From contig NZ_AYKH01000020.1 in the NCBI RefSeq assembly GCF_003788635.1, positions 1 through 37,020 on the forward strand: DNA of 37,020 nt. The letters are read 5' to 3'. The position numbers and the translations under genes are program-made. This DNA is from Salinisphaera orenii subsp. orenii MK-B5. Lineage in GTDB: Bacteria > Pseudomonadota > Gammaproteobacteria > Nevskiales > Salinisphaeraceae. The first letter of the stretch is position 1. Each line of letters begins with the position of its first letter. The notes below the pieces were generated by a model. The model was not told the DNA's origin, made no database searches, and was given only the letters and a program-made list of their open reading frames with translations. Below, one piece after another: positions 7,035 through 13,971 of the stretch.

Positions 7035-7943
7035 ATGACTCAATATCTTTACCTCGTCGGATTTGCGCCGTTGCTTCCGATGTTGCCGTTGGTCGTGGCG
7101 TTGTGGCTCCGAGAGCGCTGGAACTATCGTGAGATTAAACGGCTCCAGCGGCGTCATCCACTTACCCAAGGTCTTTTACGCCCGCCCGGTTATACGCTTG
7201 GGCAAGAGGTGGCGCGGCTTCAGATCGATGGCGCTTACCTTCTCTTCGAAGTGGTTATCTTTGGCGTCGGCATTTTAGTTATTGGTCTTGTGGCGCTCGC
7301 CACTCTCGGTTTGTCGTTCGGCGTTTCGTTGGTCGTTAGCCTGATTGCGCTAGGCGCTTATTCCCTATACCAGACAGTTCGTTGGCTTCGCCTGCTAGGC
7401 GAGTTGCGACGTAAGCGACTTGGCTGGGAGGGGGAGCTCGCGACCGGCGAAGAACTCAACCACCTTATGCGCCGCGGCTACGCCGTTTTCCACGATCTGG
7501 AAGGCGAGAAGTTTAATATTGACCATGTTGCTGTTGGTCCAGGTGGAGTTTATGCGATAGAAACGAAGGCGCGGATGAAGCAGCGTCGTGAGGGCGTTGA
7601 AGATATGTGGCGGGCGACGTACAACGGCGAGCGAATTGATTTTGCGGGATATTCAACGGATGCGCCTATTGAGCAGGCGCGGCGAAACGCCGCTTGGTTG
7701 TCTAAATGGCTTACGTCTGCGGTCGGCGAGCGCGTTACCACAAAGGCAGTCGTAGCGTTACCCGGCTGGTACGTTACGCGCACCGGCAGGTCTGACGTCA
7801 ATGTGGTCAGTGCTCGCGAGGTCGACGGCATGGTTCCCAAAACGCTAAGCGCGCCTCTAACCGAAAAGTTGATTCAGCAAATCGCGCATCAATTGGATGC
7901 GCGGTGTAGGGACGTTGCCAAAAATCGAACCCCGCTTCGCTAG
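7035..7943 (+). CDS. Membrane-anchored NERD (nuclease-related domain) protein
   Basis: This protein of 302 residues has hydrophobic segments at about residues 5-26, 72-95 and 97-116, followed by a cytosolic NERD domain from about residue 130. Typical NERD features are GWEGE at 130-134, a conserved Asp at 163 in NIDHVAVGPGGVY, and an E176-T-K178 core (AIETKAR). This is the D-(E)xK layout of restriction-endonuclease-like folds. NERD proteins are thought to act on DNA, but substrates are generally undefined. By eye the base composition is lower in GC than its neighbours, which fits acquisition by transfer. The gene sits between REP-like copy 5 and the RAYT gene, 15 bases upstream of the latter. 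A role in defence is possible but unproven. Confidence 0.8.
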   Translation: MTQYLYLVGFAPLLPMLPLVVALWLRERWNYREIKRLQRRHPLTQGLLRPPGYTLGQEVARLQIDGAYLLFEVVIFGVGILVIGLVALATLGLSFGVSLVVSLIALGAYSLYQTVRWLRLLGELRRKRLGWEGELATGEELNHLMRRGYAVFHDLEGEKFNIDHVAVGPGGVYAIETKARMKQRREGVEDMWRATYNGERIDFAGYSTDAPIEQARRNAAWLSKWLTSAVGERVTTKAVVALPGWYVTRTGRSDVNVVSAREVDGMVPKTLSAPLTEKLIQQIAHQLDARCRDVAKNRTPLR

Positions 7944-7958
7944 CTGTGGAGCTCCGAT

Positions 7959-8807
7959 ATGGCTAGACCACTACGCCTCGAATTCGCCGGCGCGCTCTAC
8001 CACGTCACCGCCCGCGGCGATCGACGCGAGCCGATCTACGAGGACGACGAGGACCGCCAGGCGTTTCTCGATGTGCTCGCCGACGTGGCCGATCGCTTCA
8101 ACTGGTTGGTGCACGCCTATTGCGAGATAACCAACCACTACCACCTGCTCATCGAGACGCCGGACGGCAATCTGTCGAAGGGCATGCGGCAGTTGAACGG
8201 TGTCTATACCCAATACAGCAACCGCCGGCACGGGCGGGTCGGGCATCTGTTCCAGGGCCGCTACAAGGCGATCCTCGTGCAGAAGGAGGCGTATCTGCTG
8301 GAGGTGGCGCGCTATATCGTGCTCAACCCGGTACGCGCGGACATGACGCGTAGCGCCGGCGACTGGCCCTGGAGTAGCTACCGCGCGACGGCAGGGCGCG
8401 CGGGCGTGCCGTCTTTTCTGACGACCGAGTGGATTCTGTCGACCTTCGGTGAGCGGCTGAAGGAGTCGCAGCTCGCGTATCGACGCTTCGTGAGCGAAGG
8501 CCGCGGCCAGCCGGCGCCGTGGGCCGCGTTGGCCAATCAGGTGCTGCTGGGCGACGACGCGTTCGTGGATCGCATGCGGTCGAAGCTCGAGCAGTCCAAT
8601 CGTTCGCTTGCCGAAGTGCCGCGCGTACAGCGCGCCGGTCGCGCCCGGCCGCTGGCCGAGTACGCCGCCCAGAGCAATACGCGCAACGAAGCCATCGCGG
8701 CGGCCTATGCGTCCGGCGGTTACAGCATGGTCGAGATCGGCGCGCATTTCGGCGTGCATTATTCGACCGTCAGCCGAATTGTGTGGGCCGCCGAACGCGT
8801 TTCGTAG
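7959..8807 (+). CDS. REP-associated tyrosine transposase (RAYT, Y1/IS200-like)
   Basis: This 282-residue single-strand DNA transposase is of the HUH/Y1 class. The histidine pair is H60-Y-H62 within NHYHLLIE, and the probable nucleophile is Y86 in YTQYSNRRH. VGHLFQGRYKAILV and YIVLNPVRA are further hallmarks of the RAYT/TnpA-REP group. The C-terminal part (about 225-280) ends with a helix-turn-helix-like stretch (YSMVEIGAHFGVHYSTVSRI). RAYTs normally nick and move REP hairpins and are not flanked by IS ends. The hairpins at 1746, 1962, 4475, 4551 and 6950 are the likely substrates. GGAG lies about ten bases before the ATG. The frame is intact. A 38-bp exact duplicate of its 3' coding part lies at 9695-9732. 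Confidence 0.9.
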   Translation: MARPLRLEFAGALYHVTARGDRREPIYEDDEDRQAFLDVLADVADRFNWLVHAYCEITNHYHLLIETPDGNLSKGMRQLNGVYTQYSNRRHGRVGHLFQGRYKAILVQKEAYLLEVARYIVLNPVRADMTRSAGDWPWSSYRATAGRAGVPSFLTTEWILSTFGERLKESQLAYRRFVSEGRGQPAPWAALANQVLLGDDAFVDRMRSKLEQSNRSLAEVPRVQRAGRARPLAEYAAQSNTRNEAIAAAYASGGYSMVEIGAHFGVHYSTVSRIVWAAERVS

Positions 8808-8827
8808 ACGCCCGTCGCACCGCCCAA

Positions 8828-8842
8828 CCCCGTGCAACGGGG
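8828..8842 (+). repeat. Short hairpin after the RAYT gene with a degenerate REP motif
   Basis: CCCCGT (8828-8833) and ACGGGG (8837-8842) form a perfect six-pair stem with a GCA loop, 21 bases after the transposase stop codon. The right arm runs into GGGGTCAAAGG, a degenerate form of the shared GGGGTCAGG core. It may be the REP unit resident at the RAYT locus or simply the 3' end hairpin of its mRNA. Confidence 0.5.
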
Positions 8843-8876
8843 TCAAAGGCGTACAAAGTCGAAAGTGTTCTGGAGA

Positions 8877-9290
8877 TTAATGAGAGTCGGGATCGTAATC
8901 TTGAACTCGGACGACTCGAGCTTCGAACGGCGGTGTATCGAGTAGGCGCAGATCGCCTGTGACAAGCGTGGCGGCGGGCTCTGCGTACAACATATCCCAG
9001 AGGTGATTGTCGCCTTTATCGGGCGCACTGGAGCCGCTGGCCGCCGGTTCGCGCCACCTCGCATGGTGGACGATGCAGGCCAGTAGCTCGTCGAGCTGGG
9101 CTTCGCCGAGACCGTGGAGTTTGCGTATCTTCGGCCGCAACAGCACGGCGCGATATTCGTCAAGTAGCGCGGCAGACAATAAAGGTCGCACCTGACCCCT
9201 TACCATGGCATCCAGCAATCGGGCAGTCGGCGCTGCCGGGTTGTGGGTGATAAGGCCCGCCACGATGACGTTCGTGTCGACGATGATCAT
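8877..9290 (-). CDS. PIN-domain toxin of a toxin-antitoxin pair
   Basis: This 137-residue protein is predicted to be a metal-dependent RNase toxin. The first acidic residue is in IIVDTNVIVAGL (D5), a conserved Glu lies in LLDEYRAVL, and further acids are in DKGDNHLWD and LVTGDLRLLD. This order fits the COG1569 type of PIN toxin. The start codon overlaps the antitoxin stop by four bases (ATGA), so translation is probably coupled. The gene appears intact, unlike the second PIN pair at about 11.4-12.0 kb. Confidence 0.8.
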   Translation of the reverse strand: MIIVDTNVIVAGLITHNPAAPTARLLDAMVRGQVRPLLSAALLDEYRAVLLRPKIRKLHGLGEAQLDELLACIVHHARWREPAASGSSAPDKGDNHLWDMLYAEPAATLVTGDLRLLDTPPFEARVVRVQDYDPDSH

Positions 9291-9526
9291 TTCCTACGGC
9301 GGGCGTCGTCGGTTTCCTCTATAGCCAGTGCCAGTGCCCGGTCTTCGTCCAAACCGGCGCGTTGACGCGCCTGGGCGAGTAAATCCTCTGCGCGCGCACG
9401 GGTTTTAATGCCGTACGCGTCGAGGCTTTCATCGATCAACTGCGTGATGGTCTTGCCGCTGCTCGCGGCGGCTTCCTTCAGCGCGGTCCGACGCTCGTCC
9501 GAGAGTGTGATGGTGAGTCGAGGCAT
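9287..9526 (-). CDS. Ribbon-helix-helix antitoxin partnered with the PIN toxin
   Basis: This is a protein of 79 residues if started at the ATG at 9526. The start PRLTITLSDERRTALKEAA is a classic ribbon-helix-helix DNA-binding region: an alternating beta-strand, then a helix and the turn GKTITQLIDESL. The C-terminal half is acidic and probably wraps the toxin. Longer in-frame starts up to 9556 exist but add residues not typical of the fold. It lies upstream of and overlaps the toxin gene. Such pairs usually repress their own promoter, which would be at about 9530-9600, where I could not settle on one operator. Confidence 0.75.
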   Translation of the reverse strand: MPRLTITLSDERRTALKEAAASSGKTITQLIDESLDAYGIKTRARAEDLLAQARQRAGLDEDRALALAIEETDDARRRK

Positions 9527-9694
9527 GATTCGCATCACTGGTGATTTGACACCCATGCATCATAACACCACCTGGCATCAGCAATTTGAAATACCTGGCG
9601 GCCATCACCGTCACTCTCCCAGTTCGAGCATCCGGGTAAAAAAGCGCTGCGCACACGATATGCCGGCTGCCTAAGCCATTGGCCACCTTCGGCA

Positions 9695-9732
9695 CGCATT
9701 TCGGCGTGCATTATTCGACCGTCAGCCGAATT
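9695..9732 (+). repeat. 38-bp exact duplicate of the RAYT 3' coding region
   Basis: Bases 9695-9732 are identical to 8743-8780, which encode the AHFGVHYSTVSRI part of the RAYT. The flanks are unrelated. It is either a scrap of a second RAYT copy or the product of a local rearrangement. Its edges also mark where the accessory material has been shuffled past the toxin-antitoxin genes. Confidence 0.85.
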
Positions 9733-9800
9733 TTTCGCACAGGAAAACCGGCAGCGATCGATCGAGGGGCTGGCAAAAGGCCATCACGATGACTGCCTGG

Positions 9801-9820
9801 AATCGTCCTCAAGGACGATT
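9801..9820 (-). terminator. Short hairpin beyond the YgjV-like gene
   Basis: AATCGTCCT (9801-9809) pairs with AGGACGATT (9812-9820) across two bases. It lies about 60 bases after the stop codon of the leftward YgjV-like gene and could end that transcript. There is no T-tract, so the terminator call is weak. Confidence 0.3.
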
Positions 9821-9880
9821 AGCGCTTGGCCATGCTCTTGCGGGCTAAAGCTGGATGAACCGGGTGTTGAGCTGCTCGTC

Positions 9881-10411
9881 TTATATCGCCCGCGATGCGT
9901 GATACAGGCGCGCAATCGTGACGAGATTGGTCACGAGAATGAGTAATTTGGCCAGCGTGCCGCCGAGCGAGCCCACCAGTAGATTGCTCACCACCCAGCA
10001 GAAGGCGGCGACGGCGAGCAGCCAGCGCATGGGAATGCCGGCGAGCATGAACATGCCATAGGTGCCGATCAGTCCGGCGGCAAGCGCCCAGGCATCGCGC
10101 GGCGCGCTCCAGGTCAGGGCCGCTGCGACGAGCGTGGCCGCACACATGGCGAGCATCACCGCGGTGCGGCCCTTATAGCGGCGAACCAGGTGAATACGCA
10201 GCACGATCAGCGCGGCAATCGCCGCGGCGGTCCAGCTGCGGAACATGACGAACTGCAGCGCGAACGCCACGTTGGCGAACAGGAGCAGGAAGAAGAGCCG
10301 GTCGTCGCGCTTGCTGGCGAACCCGGCCACGCACAAGGCCAGCGCGATCAGGCCGAAGAGCTGTCCGGCCAGCCCGCGCGCCGAAATGTCGTCGAGCACT
10401 ACCTTGTCCAA
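9881..10411 (-). CDS. YgjV-family inner membrane protein
   Basis: This hydrophobic protein of about 176 residues has some six predicted membrane segments (for example GQLFGLIALALCVAGFAS, then LFFLLLFANVAFALQFVMF). The pattern, including the basic RRYKGRTAVML turn and the LGGTLAKLLILVTNLVTIAR end, matches the YgjV family, whose function is unknown. The only upstream start in frame is a TTG at 10411 without a convincing Shine-Dalgarno sequence, so the true start may be slightly downstream. It is leftward, like the broken HNH gene upstream of it. Confidence 0.7.
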   Translation of the reverse strand: MDKVVLDDISARGLAGQLFGLIALALCVAGFASKRDDRLFFLLLFANVAFALQFVMFRSWTAAAIAALIVLRIHLVRRYKGRTAVMLAMCAATLVAAALTWSAPRDAWALAAGLIGTYGMFMLAGIPMRWLLAVAAFCWVVSNLLVGSLGGTLAKLLILVTNLVTIARLYHASRAI

Positions 10412-10507
10412 ACGCCGGGAAACGGATTGCTACGCTGCGGCAAGGTCATTCGTCGATCAAGCGTTTTCGGAGACGATGATAGGCGGAGATGCGGTTTCGA
10501 CGCCGCG

Positions 10508-11258
10508 CTATCGGCGGAATACCTCGGCGCGATGGTGGGAGAGAAACGCCGGGTCCGGTTGGAAGCGGTCGGGCAACGAGATTTCGCGGCCTTCGTAGTC
10601 GGCCACTGCTTGATGCCAGAAGTCGCCGGCCGTGTCGTCGACGGCGGACGATACGGCGATGGTCCAGTCCGCGCGGACCGTGATAAGGCCGATATCGAAT
10701 GCCCGATCATGCAGCGCGGAGAGACACAGGCCGTTGGCGGGGTTGAGCCGCTGGCTCGGGTCTTCGCGCCACGGCACGATGTGGCTGGCCACCAGGAGGG
10801 AGGGTGCCGCCAGGCCGGTAACGCAGCAGCGGGCGTCATACGCATTCAACACCGCGTCTCGAAACAGGCGCTGGCCGACGCGCTGGGCGCGCGTCACCTG
10901 ATGCTCGTGCCCGGTGTAGTCGGCGTCCTCGCTGTCGTTCGCGTCGTAACCCAGTGCCTCGGTCGCTCGTTTCGAGGCCAGCGCGAACGCGGGCCAATCG
11001 GATTGCATCTCTTGCCATATGGAACGATCCGCTGCGGACGCGCCTTGCAATCCGGATCGTCCGGACTCGGTGATGACCGGATCGAGACTGGCGAGATTGC
11101 ACAGCTTCATGGCGACCGCCGACGGCGTTCGGCCGATCGTCTCGGCGAACCGGATCACATCCGGGTTGCGGTGATGAAATCGGCCGAAGGGCAGGCGGCA
11201 AGTAGAGCCTGCCCGCGGCAAGCAGTTCGGTTCGGGTCCAGGCGCGGCGCGTGGGCAT
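10508..11258 (-). pseudogene. HNH endonuclease gene with a one-base frameshift near its start
   Basis: The main frame ends with an HNH_2-type domain: LLVASHIVPWREDPSQRLNP, then NGLCLSALHDRAFD. Upstream it has FGRFHHRNPDV and IGRTPSAVAMKLCNLASLDP, a common N-terminal module of this family. The natural N-terminus (MPTRRAWTRTELLAA, from the ATG at 11258) is in another frame. One extra base at about 11200-11201 separates RLY from CRLPFGRFHH. With the base removed, the protein would be about 250 residues and look complete. Either it is a recent pseudogene or a sequencing error; the HNH domain itself is undamaged. Confidence 0.75.
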
Positions 11259-11383
11259 CGGGTGGAACGCGTTGGCATGGCGACGTAAACCCAGGGTGCC
11301 ACGGGCTGGCCACGTTCAGCGGAACAGCGGTCGTCGTGTCGCAGGCGCCGTGGTTGGGTGTGCGTTACGAACCGCGGTGCCGC

Positions 11384-11765
11384 TTACCAACGATGTACGT
11401 CGATACTTTCAATGTGATCGAAATGGGCGTCGTGCGTCCACAGGCCGGCGTCGTTCTCTCGTGCCAAGGCAGCGATCCAGGCGTCGTTGGCCGGAATCTT
11501 CGTGCCCGCCGCCCGTAATGCACTCATGATTTGCCCGTAGTGGCGCGTCGTGTCGCGGGTTACCGTTAGAAAGCTCACGAAAGGCTGTGACAGAAAGCTG
11601 TCCAGCTGTCGGCGGTTGTGGGTTGGCGGTGTATCGGTTGCCGTCGCGGAAATCCTATTTCAGTTCGCTTATGACGATCGATGCCATCAGGATCGCCTGG
11701 ATATCTTCCAGCGGGTAACAGCGCATGATCGCGGTATAGGCGTTGGTGTCGCGCAGCGCGATCAT
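11384..11765 (-). pseudogene. VapC-like PIN toxin gene, broken by a stop and a frameshift
   Basis: From the ATG at 11765 the frame reads MIALRDTNAYTAIMRCYPLE, then DIQAILMASIVISELK, and meets a TAG stop. Beyond it DFRDGNRYTANPQ continues in the same frame. Homology then shifts frame to QLDSFLSQPFVSFLTVTRD and IPANDAWIAALARE, GLWTHDAHFDHIE. The DTN, PANDAWIAALA and THDAHF motifs are those of VapC-type PIN RNases. The toxin is therefore dead unless two lesions are corrected. Its start overlaps the stop of the broken antitoxin gene in an ATGA arrangement. Confidence 0.8.
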
Positions 11766-12039
11766 GATCGTAGCGTGACGTCGTCCTCGCGCGATTCATG
11801 AACGGCCTCATCGATAGCTTTGGCCTCGGCGTCCGATAACTGGCCGGCGAACTGCCGGAGCTGGCTGCCGATGCCCGGTCCGGGCGATGCCACGGCCTCC
11901 AGGCCGGCCCCGCGGCGCATGAGCTTGAGCGCGGTCTTGTTCAGCGACGAATTGTCTCGCGCGGCGAGCTCGCGAAGCCTTTTCCCCGCTCCGGATCGAA
12001 GCCGCGCAGCGTGAGTTGAGTCACGGCCTTTCTCGGCAT
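11762..12039 (-). pseudogene. VapB-like antitoxin gene, frameshifted near the start
   Basis: The ATG at 12039 gives MPRKAVTQLTLRGFDPE, a ribbon-helix-helix start. After a frame change in a G/A-rich stretch near 11985, the rest is RLRELAARDNSSLNKTALKL, then MRRGAGLEAV and LSDAEAKAIDEAVHESRED, ending at a TGA that overlaps the vapC start. The pair is thus a complete but dead toxin-antitoxin unit. Loss of both parts together fits decay after loss of selection. Confidence 0.75.
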
Positions 12040-12269
12040 GAATCAGAGTCAGTCATCGTGACTCGATTTGTGGCCTCCAGCAATACGGGGCCGATCTGTC
12101 GAGCGGCGGCGGGGTCATCGCAGGTGCGCGTTACGCCCCGGTTCTAGAGTTGTTGGGTGTCAGCGGTGCGAAGGCTTGAATCGGCCGGTGCGCCAAATCG
12201 TTTAAAATCCCGGCCTCAATAAATAACCGCCGCCGGCGGGTCGCCCGTTCAAGCAGAGGAATGTGTTGT

Positions 12270-13823
12270 ATGACCGCTACGATCCACACCGTTGCCGCCG
12301 AGAAAGCCAGCGGCGAGCTTGCCCGCGATCAGCAACTGGCCTGGAAGCTGGCCGAGCTGGCGACCCGCGCCAAGGATGCGCCGCAGGATGACGACGCGGT
12401 GGCGATGGCCAAGAACCGGATCATCGACAATGCCGCGATCGCGCTTGGCGCGGCGAACGAATCGGCGGTGAAAGTGGCGCGCTCCGATGCGATGGGCTCG
12501 AAGGGCACGGGCAAGGCGACCATCTGGGGGCTCGAGGACACGTTCGCGCCCGTGCAGGCCGCGTTCGCCAACGCGGTGGCCGTGCGTTTTCTGGACAACG
12601 ACGACTGCTATCTGGCCGCCGAGTATTCCCACCCGGACGACAACATCTCGCCGATCATTGCCGTCGGCCAGCACTTGGGCGTGTCCGGCGCGGATATTCT
12701 GCGCGGTATTGTCGTCGCCTACGAGGTGCATGTGGCGCTTGTCGGCACGGGCGACGGTACCGGCATCTGCCTGCACAAGCACAAGGTCGACCACATGACC
12801 CATATCGCCGCGGGCACGGCGGCGGGCATTTCTTCCATGCTGGGGCTGACCACCGAGCAGACCTACCACGCGATCAACTTCGCGGTGCACAACGCGATCT
12901 CCTCGCGCCAGTCGCGCAAGGGCGATATCGGCGCGCAGAAGGAATTCGTGCCGGGCTTTTCGGCCGAAATTTCCATCAAGGCCGTCAACCACGCCCTGCA
13001 CGGGCTCAAGGGGCCGAACCCGGTGTATGAAGGCGTGGACTCCATCATCCGCCGTTTCCTGAACGGTCGCGACGACGAAAACGCGGTCTACAAGGTGGAG
13101 CTGGCCGAGCCGGGCGTCGACGCGCTGCGCAACATCATGAAGACCTATCCGAAGCAGTACGCTTTCGAATACCAGGGCCAGGCGATTATCGACCTGGCGC
13201 TGCAGCTGCGCGCGCAGCTGCCGAAGAAGGGCGACAGCGTCGATCTCGACCAGATCGACAAGATCGTGCTGGAAACCAGCCATCACACGCACCACGTGAT
13301 CGGCACCGACGCCCAGGACCCGCAGAAGATCGACCCGGATTCGCCGCGCGGCACGCTGGATCACAGCATCATGTTCGCCATCGCCCGCTGCATCCAGACC
13401 GGCGAGTTCCACAAGGACCGCGCCTACCAGATGACGCCGGCCGAGAAGGACGAGTTGCGCGCGCTGATGGCCCGGATCGAAACCCAGTTCGACCAGCGCT
13501 GGGAAGACCTCTACCACGACCAGGATCCGAACGTGCAGGCCTACGGCGGCCGCATGATCGTGACGCTGGCCGGCGGCGCAGAGGTGGCCGACGAGAAGAC
13601 CCGCGCCAACGCCCACCCGGGCGGTGACACGCCGTGGCAGCGCCCGGACTACGAGGCCAAGCTGGCCGACTACACCAAGGAATTGGTCTCGGACGCCGAA
13701 CGCGCCCGCTTCATCCAGGCGGTGGACGGCATGGACACGATCGCCGGCGACGAGCTCGCCAAGATCAACCTGATCGTGGATGCCGGCAATCTGGAGGCGC
13801 CGGAGACACGGGGCATCTACTAG
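12270..13823 (+). CDS. MmgE/PrpD-family dehydratase (2-methylcitrate dehydratase-like)
   Basis: This protein of 517 residues belongs to the MmgE/PrpD family, whose best known member dehydrates 2-methylcitrate in propionate breakdown. The conserved core includes PVQAAFANAVAVRFLDNDD, YLAAEYSHPDDNISPIIAV and, later, THIAAGTAAGISSMLGLT, AINFAVHN. It aligns in outline with PrpD in the N-terminal helical domain but differs at the C-terminus, so the substrate may not be methylcitrate. No prpB or prpC lies next to it. The ATG at 12270 is preferred to 12261 because AGAGGA (12253-12258) is better spaced for it. The next gene downstream, 148 bases away, is an aldehyde dehydrogenase in the same direction. 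Confidence 0.85.
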   Translation: MTATIHTVAAEKASGELARDQQLAWKLAELATRAKDAPQDDDAVAMAKNRIIDNAAIALGAANESAVKVARSDAMGSKGTGKATIWGLEDTFAPVQAAFANAVAVRFLDNDDCYLAAEYSHPDDNISPIIAVGQHLGVSGADILRGIVVAYEVHVALVGTGDGTGICLHKHKVDHMTHIAAGTAAGISSMLGLTTEQTYHAINFAVHNAISSRQSRKGDIGAQKEFVPGFSAEISIKAVNHALHGLKGPNPVYEGVDSIIRRFLNGRDDENAVYKVELAEPGVDALRNIMKTYPKQYAFEYQGQAIIDLALQLRAQLPKKGDSVDLDQIDKIVLETSHHTHHVIGTDAQDPQKIDPDSPRGTLDHSIMFAIARCIQTGEFHKDRAYQMTPAEKDELRALMARIETQFDQRWEDLYHDQDPNVQAYGGRMIVTLAGGAEVADEKTRANAHPGGDTPWQRPDYEAKLADYTKELVSDAERARFIQAVDGMDTIAGDELAKINLIVDAGNLEAPETRGIY

Positions 13824-13881
13824 CCGCGCGATGGGGCCCGGCGCCCGGCTGCGTCGGTGCCATTTGTATGTCCGAGTGCCG

Positions 13882-13901
13882 GGGCCGCTTTCGAGCGGCC
13901 C
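13882..13901 (+). terminator. GC-rich hairpin with TTCG loop between the dehydratase and dehydrogenase genes
   Basis: GGGCCGCT (13882-13889) pairs with AGCGGCCC (13894-13901) around TTCG. There is no following T-run, so it may only weaken read-through or process the transcript between the two genes. Confidence 0.45.
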
Positions 13902-13971
13902 TGCACGTATCCGATCAAGCCGTGAGGGGCGCGCTCGCCCGGGGCGGCGACTCGACGTTCTGGAGTAGACG

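Larger units (their letters stand above)
9527..9880. other. Gap with a RAYT gene scrap and a short hairpin
   Basis: No intact gene is present between the antitoxin start and the YgjV-like gene. It holds the toxin-antitoxin promoter region, the 38-bp RAYT duplicate at 9695-9732 and the hairpin at 9801-9820. Confidence 0.55.

Noticed and set aside
9541-9590. TTGACA-like hexamer near the toxin-antitoxin start as a promoter
   Set aside because: TTGACA at 9546-9551 lies on the plus strand with no suitable -10 box. On the minus strand no -35/-10 pair had acceptable spacing.
10190-11518. Plus-strand open frame across the YgjV-like and HNH genes
   Set aside because: It covers two unrelated minus-strand genes and shows no domain of its own.
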